Part shown: positions 36,507-43,294 of the stretch, one piece after another
Layout: each line of letters starts with the position of its first letter
Position numbering within the stretch: position 1 is the stretch's first letter
NCBI RefSeq assembly: GCF_000010165.1
Contig: NC_012491.1
Location: 2,735,501 to 2,799,500, forward strand
Source: Brevibacillus brevis NBRC 100599
GTDB lineage: Bacteria > Bacillota > Bacilli > Brevibacillales > Brevibacillaceae
Length of the DNA stretch: 64,000 nt
Reading direction: 5' to 3'
Notes under the pieces: generated by a model
Told to the model about the DNA's origin: nothing
The model's input: the letters and a program-made list of their open reading frames with translations, nothing else
Databases searched by the model: none
Made by a program: the position numbers and the translations under genes

Positions 36507-36866
36507 ATGGCATTACCAAAAAAAGGCACGAGGGGTATAACAGTAGGAGAACAGCGATATCGTTGGGTCATCAGCCCAGCAGCGAAGGGTCTGCTCGCGT
36601 TGACCATCCAGCACAATGAAGGGATAGGTCAGTTGATTCGCGTGTATGTAAAATCAGATGTGAATGACTTTTGGGCGGAGTACCCACTTGTGCAGCATTT
36701 GGATATGAGAGTCATAAAGCCAGCTGACGTCGCAGCTATCATTGAAGAGGCGATTAAGCTGGGGTGGCAGCCTGACAAAAAAGGGACGCCTTTGAGCTTT
36801 GACTTCATTGGAAGCACGCTCGTCAAAAAAGGGATACATAGCAATACCGGAACGGGAATTGTCTAG
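36507..36866 (+). CDS. Conserved-looking small protein, function unknown
   Basis: A 119-residue soluble protein. ATG 36507 follows GAGGAGG. It has a basic N-terminus, then alternating beta-like segments (YRWVISPAAKGLLALTIQ) and an acidic helix (PADVAAIIEEAIKLGWQP), ending KGTPLSFDFIG. Composition and codon use are those of a real gene. I do not recognise the family. It is followed at 23 bases by the ankyrin gene remnant and may share its transcript. Confidence 0.75.
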   Translation: MALPKKGTRGITVGEQRYRWVISPAAKGLLALTIQHNEGIGQLIRVYVKSDVNDFWAEYPLVQHLDMRVIKPADVAAIIEEAIKLGWQPDKKGTPLSFDFIGSTLVKKGIHSNTGTGIV

Positions 36867-36889
36867 AAAAGCAGAGGAGAAGAAGTCGG

Positions 36890-37407
36890 ATGGAATGGGC
36901 AAACGTCAGTAAGACAAAGGATCTAGAGATCGTGCGAGCAGCAGTGGATCGATTAGATATCAACGAACGGGATCAACGCGGGCGAACACCGCTGATGCTT
37001 TTTATCACAAACCGAATGCGGCCAGGAACGACAGAACGATTGCAGACCTGCTGCTCGAAACGAAAGGAGCGGTACGTCTAACACTGTCTTCTGAGGAAGA
37101 GGAAACGGTGGACGATATTTTATATGACGAATCTGAGCAGAAGCGGTGCAAAAAAATAAAACGGCTTGATTCATCTGTTCTCCTTCATGCTGTAGTGAAT
37201 GGCTACAACTGGGATGACGGACCAGAGGCGATGATTGTGGCTTTTGAGAATCCTGCCTGTGCAACGATCACTCTTTTTGATTTGTATGAACGGATGGATG
37301 CCGACTATTGGCTGGAAATGGATGAGGAGGAAATCGCGGAATCGGAGGAACGAAAGCGCTGGAGAATGCTCGCCATGCAATTAAAAGAGAAACTTGCAGA
37401 TGAATGA
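36890..37407 (+). pseudogene. Ankyrin-repeat protein gene broken by a one-base frameshift
   Basis: The first frame from ATG 36890 reads an ankyrin-like segment (LDINERDQRGRTPLM) and then becomes nonsense to a stop at 37081. Slipping to the other frame at about 36997 gives AFYHKPNA, then NDRTIADLLLETKGAV, and continues without stop to 37407 through an acidic C-terminus. One missing base near 36997 explains both parts. Restored, the protein would be about 172 residues. No slippery heptamer is evident, so this is either a true pseudogene or a sequencing error. Confidence 0.7.
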
Positions 37408-37424
37408 GATAGGGGTTGATCATC

Positions 37425-37799
37425 ATGTGTCGATATGGGATGTATGGTCCATACAAACAAATATACGCGTGTTTCACGTGCCGAAAAGTGTTCAAGCAAA
37501 CCTCCAAGTATGAATTGACGGAAGAAGAATGGAACAAGATCAAGCATAGCTGTCCGCAATGTGGTGAGGGAATGAAAGAGATGGGGCATGATTTCAAGGC
37601 TCCCAAGCAAACGGATGTAAAGCAGTGGAAAAAGGTTGAAATTCTCTATCAGCATGGGTTTGCCTATCATTCCTGCGGCTGCGATGGTCCTGGCTACCGA
37701 CCAGCCGAATTACATGAAGTGAACGAGTTTCTCGAAAAGAATAAGCGGTTCAAATCAGAGGGAGAGAAATTGCTGGATAGACTCACGATAAGAATGTAA
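37425..37799 (+). CDS. Small Cys-rich (zinc-ribbon-like) protein, function unknown
   Basis: A 124-residue protein. ATG 37425 has AGGGG 9 bases upstream; TTG 37416 is less likely. Two CxxC pairs (CFTC near residue 16 and CPQC near residue 44) look like a zinc ribbon. A second Cys cluster (SCGCDGPGYRP) lies near residue 84. The C-terminus is a charged helix. I do not know its role. It sits between the ankyrin remnant and the MFS gene in the same direction. Confidence 0.72.
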   Translation: MCRYGMYGPYKQIYACFTCRKVFKQTSKYELTEEEWNKIKHSCPQCGEGMKEMGHDFKAPKQTDVKQWKKVEILYQHGFAYHSCGCDGPGYRPAELHEVNEFLEKNKRFKSEGEKLLDRLTIRM

Positions 37800-37823
37800 A
37801 AACGAAGCAGGGGGCGGGGGAAC

Positions 37824-39020
37824 GTGGCAACCTTCTTTTTGATCATGATTTACTTGTCGTTTATCAGCTTGGGTCTTCCCGATTCGGTACTGGGGGCAGC
37901 TTGGCCGGTCATCCAAGCAGAATATGGGGCGGCATTTGGTATGGCTGGTGTGATCAATATTGTGATTGCGTCTGGAACGATCGTATCTAGCTTGATGAGC
38001 GGTGCATTACTAAAACGACTGGGGACAGGACAGATCACACTGATTAGCTGTTTAATCACAGCGGCAGCCTTGCTTGGATTTTCTTTTGCCCCATCAATGA
38101 TATGGTTGATGGTATTGGCATTGCCACTGGGACTAGGAGCTGGCTGTGTAGATACCGCATTGAATCATTATGTCGCCACGCATTATCAAGCCCATCATAT
38201 GAGCTGGCTGCATTGCTTCTGGGGTGTGGGTGCTACGCTTGGCCCCATTATTATGTCTAGCTTTATACGCGATCATGATTTATGGCGGAATGGCTACTTG
38301 ACTATTTCTCTTATTCAATTTGCTTTAGTCGTACTTCTAGCGTTTACACTTCCTTTGTGGAAACGGATGGAAAACATACAAAGCCATGCTGTCAAAGAAT
38401 CACAAGTTCAGCAGTCTCGTGGGCAGAGCGAACAACCGTTACGGACAAAAGGCGTTAAGCTGACTTTGCTCACATTTCTCTTCTATTGCGGGGCTGAAGC
38501 ATCGGTAGGATTATGGGGGAGCAGCTTTTTGGTAAATGAAAAAGAGCTACCTTCGTCTGTCGCGGCGATGTGGGTAGCCATGTATTACGGTGGCATTACC
38601 GTTGGTAGATTTATTACGGGCTTTGTTACTTTTAAAGTGAGCAACCGCGTCCTGATTCGCAGTGGACTTCTCGTAGCATTCACCGGGGCAGCGCTGTTGA
38701 TGTTTCCATTACCGACCTTCTGCTCGCTAATCGGTTTTCTGTTGCTCGGGTTAGGCTTCGCCCCGATTTATCCCTGTATGCTGCATGATACCCCAGAACG
38801 TTTTGGGAAAGAGCAAACGAAAAAGCTGATGGGCTATCAGATGGCGGTTGCGTACACGGGTGCCACATTTTTGCCTCCGTTGCTCGGGTGGCTTGCTACA
38901 CAGACGACCATTTCTATTTTACCGTTTTTTACAGCCTTCTACATTGCGTTCATGCTATATGGTTCTGAGAGAGTCAATCGAATCACAAAGCAACAGGCTG
39001 CCCGATCAGAAATGATCTAG
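37824..39020 (+). CDS. MFS transporter (FucP/sugar-like group)
   Basis: A 398-residue permease with about twelve helices. GTG 37824 has a G-rich ribosome site 4-9 bases upstream. The N-terminus (SFISLGLPDSVLGAAWPVIQ) and LGLGAGCVDTALN resemble the FucP-like fucose/sugar symporters in the major facilitator superfamily. A hydrophilic central loop of about 35 residues separates the halves. The substrate is not known. It converges on the TetR gene at 39036. Confidence 0.88.
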   Translation: MATFFLIMIYLSFISLGLPDSVLGAAWPVIQAEYGAAFGMAGVINIVIASGTIVSSLMSGALLKRLGTGQITLISCLITAAALLGFSFAPSMIWLMVLALPLGLGAGCVDTALNHYVATHYQAHHMSWLHCFWGVGATLGPIIMSSFIRDHDLWRNGYLTISLIQFALVVLLAFTLPLWKRMENIQSHAVKESQVQQSRGQSEQPLRTKGVKLTLLTFLFYCGAEASVGLWGSSFLVNEKELPSSVAAMWVAMYYGGITVGRFITGFVTFKVSNRVLIRSGLLVAFTGAALLMFPLPTFCSLIGFLLLGLGFAPIYPCMLHDTPERFGKEQTKKLMGYQMAVAYTGATFLPPLLGWLATQTTISILPFFTAFYIAFMLYGSERVNRITKQQAARSEMI

Positions 39021-39035
39021 CATTTTGGCAATCCG

Positions 39036-39635
39036 CTATTTAGACGACAGCATGTTTTGCAAAGCTTTTCCGTATAAAGACAGGGGCATCTGGTCGCCGC
39101 TGATGTAATAAAAGGTCGACATGCCATGCTCTAAAGCAAGAATCGTCCATGCCATTTCATCCGCGGATAGAGTAGAGTCACTTTCTTTTGGTATCAAGGT
39201 CTGTATGGCCTCGGAAAGATGCAGTACCGACTCGATGATCATGTTCGACCATCGCTCTCGAACAGACTCTTCACGCATGGCATACAGCAAAAATTCCAGG
39301 TTCAGCATGTTCCACGTGCGATTTTGTTGCTGAACGGACATAAAATAGGCGTTCATGGCTTCTATAAAATGCGATAATGATGGCTGGTGATCAATTACGT
39401 GAAGGATATTCGACACATGTAATTGCATCTGACCTTCCAAAATAGCGAGAAAGAGATCTTCTTTGGACTGAAAATGAGCATAAACAGCTCCTTTGGTAAA
39501 TCCAGCATGGTCTGCGATTTTATCAACGGAAGCCCCGTGGAAGCCTAACCGAGCAAAGGTCTCAATGGCTGCGTCAATGAGCAATTGCCGTGTTTCCTGT
39601 TTACGCTCTGATTGGGTTAATCTGCGTCTGTTCAT
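39036..39635 (-). CDS. TetR-family transcription regulator
   Basis: A 199-residue regulator with the helix-turn-helix ASVDKIADHAGFTKGAVYAHF near residue 35. The ATG follows AAGGAGTG. An inverted repeat lies 29-58 bases upstream of the gene start (39664-39693), in the gap shared with ctaB. It probably represses itself and perhaps a neighbour such as the MFS gene. The ligand is unknown. Confidence 0.9.
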   Translation of the reverse strand: MNRRRLTQSERKQETRQLLIDAAIETFARLGFHGASVDKIADHAGFTKGAVYAHFQSKEDLFLAILEGQMQLHVSNILHVIDHQPSLSHFIEAMNAYFMSVQQQNRTWNMLNLEFLLYAMREESVRERWSNMIIESVLHLSEAIQTLIPKESDSTLSADEMAWTILALEHGMSTFYYISGDQMPLSLYGKALQNMLSSK

Positions 39636-39663
39636 TCGTCCACACTCCTTCTCTTGACAAGCA

Positions 39664-39693
39664 TACCATATAGAATTAACATTCCATATAGTA
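39664..39693. promoter_or_regulatory. TetR-type inverted repeat between the TetR gene and ctaB
   Basis: TACCATATAGAAT (39664-39676) and ATTCCATATAGTA (39681-39693) are inverted repeats matching at 11 of 13 positions with a 4-base spacer. The size suits a TetR dimer pair. Confidence 0.62.
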
Positions 39694-39760
39694 TTTAAAT
39701 CCTTGCTGGTATGTAAGATACAAATGGCAGTTTTGTAGGATTTAACCGTCTACTATGTCA

Positions 39761-39769
39761 TGCTATTTT
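39761..39769 (+). promoter_or_regulatory. Candidate extended -10 promoter of ctaB
   Basis: TGcTATTTT with the -10 hexamer at 39764-39769 and TTTAAC at a 17-base distance. It lies 50 bases before the chosen ATG. Confidence 0.35.
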
Positions 39770-39818
39770 GGAGTACGATAGATATATAGATCATCTAGTA
39801 AGAGGGGACAGTGTACGA

Positions 39819-40736
39819 ATGCAGAGGGAAGAAAGCGTCGCAACGCGGAATCGGCCTATGTCCAATATCTTGGCGCAAACAGTTAAGACGGGAATTATCA
39901 AATCGAATCTGATTCCGATGTTTGCCGGATTAACATTGGCACTATATACGTATCACTTCAGTCTAATGGATAAGCTGCCAGAAATCTTATTTGCTACAAT
40001 CGGCTCTATTTTAATCATGGCAGCTGCGGGTGCTTTTAATAACGTGTATGATCGCGATATCGATTCTGTCATGGAGCGGACGAAAAACAGACCTACGGTG
40101 ACAGGGGATATATCGACAAAGACGGTTTTATGGCTTGCCTCTCTGATGACGATTTTTGGCTTGGCGGCTCTCGTCTTGGCATCACCATTGGCTGCTATTA
40201 TGGGTTTTCTCGGACTGTTTTTTTATGTCGTGCCTTATACGATGTGGACGAAAAGAAGAACGATTTACAATACGGAGGTAGGGAGTATTTCTGGGGCAAT
40301 GCCGCCGCTCATCGGTTGGGCCGCCATTCACCCAGATGTAACGCATCCTGCTATCCTTGGTCTCTTTATCATCATGGTCATTTGGCAAATGCCTCACTTC
40401 TATGCGATCGCGATTCGCAAGCATGATGAGTACAAGGCGGCTGGGGTTCCGATGTTGCCTGTGGTCAAAGGTGCAAGACGTACCTACATTCAAACAAATG
40501 TGTATTTAGTCATTTTAATTGCAAGCAGCTTTCTATTTTGGTCATTAAGCGCTGGTCTTACGTTTATGGCTCTGCTCCTGAATGTTTTATGGCTGGTTCT
40601 GAGTGTCTTTGGATACCGGAAAATGGATTCACAGAAATGGTCGAAAACGATGTTTATTTATTCGCTGATTCATATGACGGTGCTGTTCTCGACGGTGATT
40701 ATTTACTCGCTGATGGGGATTATTTTCAAACTGTAA
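39819..40736 (+). CDS. ctaB: Protoheme IX farnesyltransferase (heme O synthase)
   Basis: A 305-residue UbiA-superfamily enzyme that adds farnesyl to heme B for aa3/bo3-type terminal oxidases. ATG 39819 has AGGGGA about 11 bases upstream; an in-frame TTG at 39768 falls in the promoter. The prenyl-diphosphate motif NNVYDRDIDSVMERTKNRP is near residue 70, and a second polar motif (IRKHDEYKAAGVPMLPVV) near residue 205. About nine helices. No cox or ctaA genes are next to it, so it is an isolated copy. Confidence 0.95.
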   Translation: MQREESVATRNRPMSNILAQTVKTGIIKSNLIPMFAGLTLALYTYHFSLMDKLPEILFATIGSILIMAAAGAFNNVYDRDIDSVMERTKNRPTVTGDISTKTVLWLASLMTIFGLAALVLASPLAAIMGFLGLFFYVVPYTMWTKRRTIYNTEVGSISGAMPPLIGWAAIHPDVTHPAILGLFIIMVIWQMPHFYAIAIRKHDEYKAAGVPMLPVVKGARRTYIQTNVYLVILIASSFLFWSLSAGLTFMALLLNVLWLVLSVFGYRKMDSQKWSKTMFIYSLIHMTVLFSTVIIYSLMGIIFKL

Positions 40737-40750
40737 ATCCATGATCATCC

Positions 40751-40786
40751 AAGCTGCCTTCACTTTGAGGGCGGCTTCTTTTTTTG
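40751..40786 (+). terminator. Terminator after ctaB
   Basis: AAGCTGCC pairs with GGCGGCTT (one T-G pair), followed by a long T run. It isolates the peptide cluster from ctaB. Confidence 0.85.
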
Positions 40787-40848
40787 TCAGAAAACCTTGA
40801 CGCATAGCGGTTTCTTCTCATGTTCAGCCAAAAATGGGCGCATGATCT

Positions 40849-40878
40849 TTGCACGAATACCCAACGTCGCTTCATAAA
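40849..40878 (+). promoter_or_regulatory. Weak candidate promoter of the precursor peptide gene
   Basis: TTGCAC at 40849-40854, an 18-base spacer and CATAAA at 40873-40878. The match is modest, and no other good site lies between the ctaB terminator and the peptide start. Confidence 0.3.
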
Positions 40879-40916
40879 TCTAGAGTAGTTCCATGAAGTG
40901 GCGGAGGTGAAAACGA

Positions 40917-41195
40917 ATGGATGAGTTCAAAAAAGAGCTAAAAAAATTGAAGGCTTCTGAAATAAAAGGAGATCGAATGCAGCGTTGGGACAAAGAAAAA
41001 ATGAATGACGCGACGCTAGTTCGAGGTAGGTGTGGCGGATGTGGCAGATGTGGTGGTTGCAGCAGATGTAGTTGTGGTCGTTGCGGTCGTTGCTCTTGCT
41101 CCTGTAGCTGTTCCTGCTCCTGCTCCTGCTCTTGCTCCTGCACTTGCAGTTGCACTTGCTTCTTCCCATGCTTTATCGTGTTTGACGATTTCTAA
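40917..41195 (+). CDS. TOMM precursor peptide, heterocycloanthracin/sonorensin type
   Basis: A 92-residue precursor. ATG 40917 follows GGAGGTG. Residues 1-38 are a charged leader (MDEFKKELKKLKASEIKGD, then RWDKEK) like heterocycloanthracin leaders. The core from Cys39 to Cys85 has 20 Cys and 13 Ser/Thr. It opens with Cys-x-x repeats (CGG, CGR, CSR) and turns into strict Cys-Ser/Thr alternation from Cys59 to Cys81, then FFPCFIVFDDF. Cys, Ser and Thr are the residues turned into thiazoles and oxazoles by YcaO enzymes, and three matching enzyme genes follow. The family is recognised from leader, core and context; the degree of modification and activity are unknown. Confidence 0.88.
   Translation: MDEFKKELKKLKASEIKGDRMQRWDKEKMNDATLVRGRCGGCGRCGGCSRCSCGRCGRCSCSCSCSCSCSCSCSCTCSCTCFFPCFIVFDDF
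41091..41159 (+). repeat. Hexanucleotide (TGCTCC-like) coding repeat in the peptide core
   Basis: Eleven TGY + Ser/Thr codon pairs plus a final Cys codon, many exactly TGCTCC, encode the run Cys59-Cys81. Gain or loss of units would keep frame and change core length. The reverse strand opens a Gln/Glu-repeat frame that is only its shadow. Confidence 0.85.
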
Positions 41196-41209
41196 TCCAT
41201 ACGTAAATG

Positions 41210-41251
41210 AAGCTCCTGCCCAAATGGTGACCTGGCAGGGGCTTTGTTTTT
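41210..41251 (+). terminator. Terminator/attenuator between precursor and maturation genes
   Basis: AAGCTCCTGCC (41210-41220) pairs with GGCAGGGGCTT (41234-41244) over 11 positions with one T-G pair, followed by a T-rich tail. It would give more precursor mRNA than enzyme mRNA. Confidence 0.82.
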
Positions 41252-41290
41252 CCAACTGGAATGTGAGACAAAGAGTGATACATAAAATAG

Positions 41291-41311
41291 TTGTGACATG
41301 TCTTGTCGCAA
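41291..41311. promoter_or_regulatory. Inverted repeat upstream of the maturation genes
   Basis: TTGTGACA and TGTCGCAA are inverted repeats (7 of 8 positions) with a 5-base spacer, 34 bases before the ThiF-like gene. A regulator site is possible; none is encoded in the cluster. Confidence 0.4.
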
Positions 41312-41344
41312 ATTGGTTTATTTCACAACGTTAGGGGGAGGAGA

Positions 41345-43294
41345 ATGGATAAGCTGAATCCTTCGATGCGCATAAAAGTGAAGCGGGATACAGTGTATAT
41401 ACCCGATTCAGATGGAAGCGTGTATTTTCGCAATAACATCGGGACTTTCCGCATGAAGGGCGACATGATCGATCGGTGGGTAGATCAGTTATTTCCCATG
41501 TTTAATGGTGTGCATACGTTGGAGCAATTGACCGACGATTTGCCGGAAGAATATCAGCAACAAATTTTTCAAGTGGCCGGGACACTTTTAGAAAATGGAT
41601 TCCTTCAAGATGTGAGCCTGGAGAAATCACATGAATTATCACCAGAGGTCATGTCGAGGTATGCCGCGCAGATTGAATATTTGGATCAGTTAGGCGGATC
41701 AGGAGGGTATCGGTTTCAAAAATATCGAACAGAAAAAGTATTGGTGATCGGGGCAGGCTCCTTTCTCCTTTCTGCCATCCATGCATTGCTGGAATCGGGA
41801 TGCGTTCAATTCCATTACGCGATCACGAATGAGACTGCGACCAATCGTGAGCGGCTAGAGGCGATTATAGAACATTCGCGTAGGAAGGACCCACACGTGG
41901 ACCTGGATGAACTCAAGCTGACGTTGTGGGAGGGAGCCGACTGGTCAGCGACCATCGAGCCTTTCACTGGTATTTTGTACACGTCAGCAAACGTAAACAA
42001 GGACGAAGTGAGTATGATCCAGCTCGCGTGCAGAGAGCGGGAGAAGGTGTTTGTTCCGGCGTTATTTGTCCAGCAAAAAGGAATGGTAGGGCCGCTGATT
42101 CATCCACAGTCAGAGGCGTGCTTTGAATCGGCTTTGCGTCGTTTACATCGGCAGGCTTTGTGTGCGGACCCCGAACAACATCCATATTCAATGACCGCAG
42201 CAGCCATGCTGGCGAACATCGCTGTTTTTGAATGGTTTAAATACGTTTCAGGTGTCAATGAAGCAGAGGAACCAAACAAAATTTATTTGTTAAATCTGGA
42301 GACGATGGAAGGAAGCTGGCAGTCCTACATGCCTCACCCCATGCAAAAAGAAGAGGTGGGCATAGAGGTATTGGATGAGAGAGAGCTTGAATTACGGATA
42401 TCGAAAGAGACAGAACAGAAAGAAAGTCTATTGTCTCTGTTTCCGTCATGGACCTCCCCAGATACCGGGATTTTTCACAGCTGGGAAGAGGGGGAGCTTA
42501 CGCAGCTACCACTGACACAGTGTAGGGTGACAGCAGTCGACCCTGTGGCAGATGGTCCTGCGGAGCTATTATCAACAGTTGTATGCGCAGGATATACCCA
42601 TGACGAGGCGCGTAGAGAAGCAGGATTGGTTGGGGCAGAGATGTATGTGGGAAGAATGGTGGACCACCTAATCGCTCAAAATTCAGCTTATCAAGCCGAT
42701 CTGGAGAGCAATATCGGAGTTGGAGCAGGAGAAACGGCAGCAGAAGGTTTATGCCGGGCGTTACAGCATTGTTTGACACTCACGTATGTGTCAGAAATGA
42801 AAGGACGACAACCAACGGCTAGACCTGTGCAGGTTGATTCGATTGTGGATGAACAGTCCCAGTTTTATGTACGGTCTTTCGCTACATTAGGTGAGAAACT
42901 GAGGGTTGCAAAAGGTCATGAGGTATGCGGATTTCCGGTGTATTGGGTGGAAACGCGCACGGGATGGTACGGGAGTATTGGCTTGTTAGAGCGAGAAGCA
43001 TTGCGAAAAGCACTGATGTATGCCTTGCAACAGATTCAAACGCCAACCAATCAAGTGTCCAAGTATGTACTAACTGCGCAATCTGTCGGCTTGACGGGTG
43101 AAGCCATCGAACTTGCATGCAGTAGCGTTCAGGAAGAATTGGAAAAAGAGGTCTGGAAACAAGCTGTCGAGGTACTGGCTCTTCATCAACTTTCTCCTCG
43201 AATCATGAATGCCGCGATAGAGCCTTTCCTGGAAGAAGACCTTGGTGGCGTATTTGCCTTGCTGCTCTCGAGGAGGTGCTCCGATGAGTGCTGA
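41345..43294 (+). CDS. ThiF-like thiazole-containing bacteriocin maturation protein
   Basis: A 649-residue protein. ATG 41345 follows GGGGGAGGAGA; a longer in-frame opening at 41303 is unlikely. Residues ~1-100 look like a RiPP recognition winged helix that would hold the leader (LEQLTDDLPEEYQQQIFQV). An E1/ThiF-like Rossmann segment follows (KVLVIGAGSFLLSAIHALLE) without obvious Cys-pair zinc sites. It matches what I know of the putative thiazole-bacteriocin maturation proteins paired with heterocycloanthracin precursors. Likely role: precursor binding and presentation to the YcaO enzyme. Its last 11 bases overlap the next gene. Confidence 0.82.
   Translation: MDKLNPSMRIKVKRDTVYIPDSDGSVYFRNNIGTFRMKGDMIDRWVDQLFPMFNGVHTLEQLTDDLPEEYQQQIFQVAGTLLENGFLQDVSLEKSHELSPEVMSRYAAQIEYLDQLGGSGGYRFQKYRTEKVLVIGAGSFLLSAIHALLESGCVQFHYAITNETATNRERLEAIIEHSRRKDPHVDLDELKLTLWEGADWSATIEPFTGILYTSANVNKDEVSMIQLACREREKVFVPALFVQQKGMVGPLIHPQSEACFESALRRLHRQALCADPEQHPYSMTAAAMLANIAVFEWFKYVSGVNEAEEPNKIYLLNLETMEGSWQSYMPHPMQKEEVGIEVLDERELELRISKETEQKESLLSLFPSWTSPDTGIFHSWEEGELTQLPLTQCRVTAVDPVADGPAELLSTVVCAGYTHDEARREAGLVGAEMYVGRMVDHLIAQNSAYQADLESNIGVGAGETAAEGLCRALQHCLTLTYVSEMKGRQPTARPVQVDSIVDEQSQFYVRSFATLGEKLRVAKGHEVCGFPVYWVETRTGWYGSIGLLEREALRKALMYALQQIQTPTNQVSKYVLTAQSVGLTGEAIELACSSVQEELEKEVWKQAVEVLALHQLSPRIMNAAIEPFLEEDLGGVFALLLSRRCSDEC

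Noticed and set aside
40880..41155. Minus-strand frame with Gln/Glu repeats opposite the peptide core
   Set aside because: It is the exact reverse of the TGCTCC codon repeat, has no ribosome site, and covers the supported precursor gene.
41031..41160. Possible CRISPR-like or satellite array
   Set aside because: Units are 6 bases, have no spacers and encode the peptide core.
41032..41334. Plus-strand Ala/Val-rich frame overlapping the precursor
   Set aside because: Shadow of the Cys-codon repeat in another frame; the precursor frame has the ribosome site and the family match.
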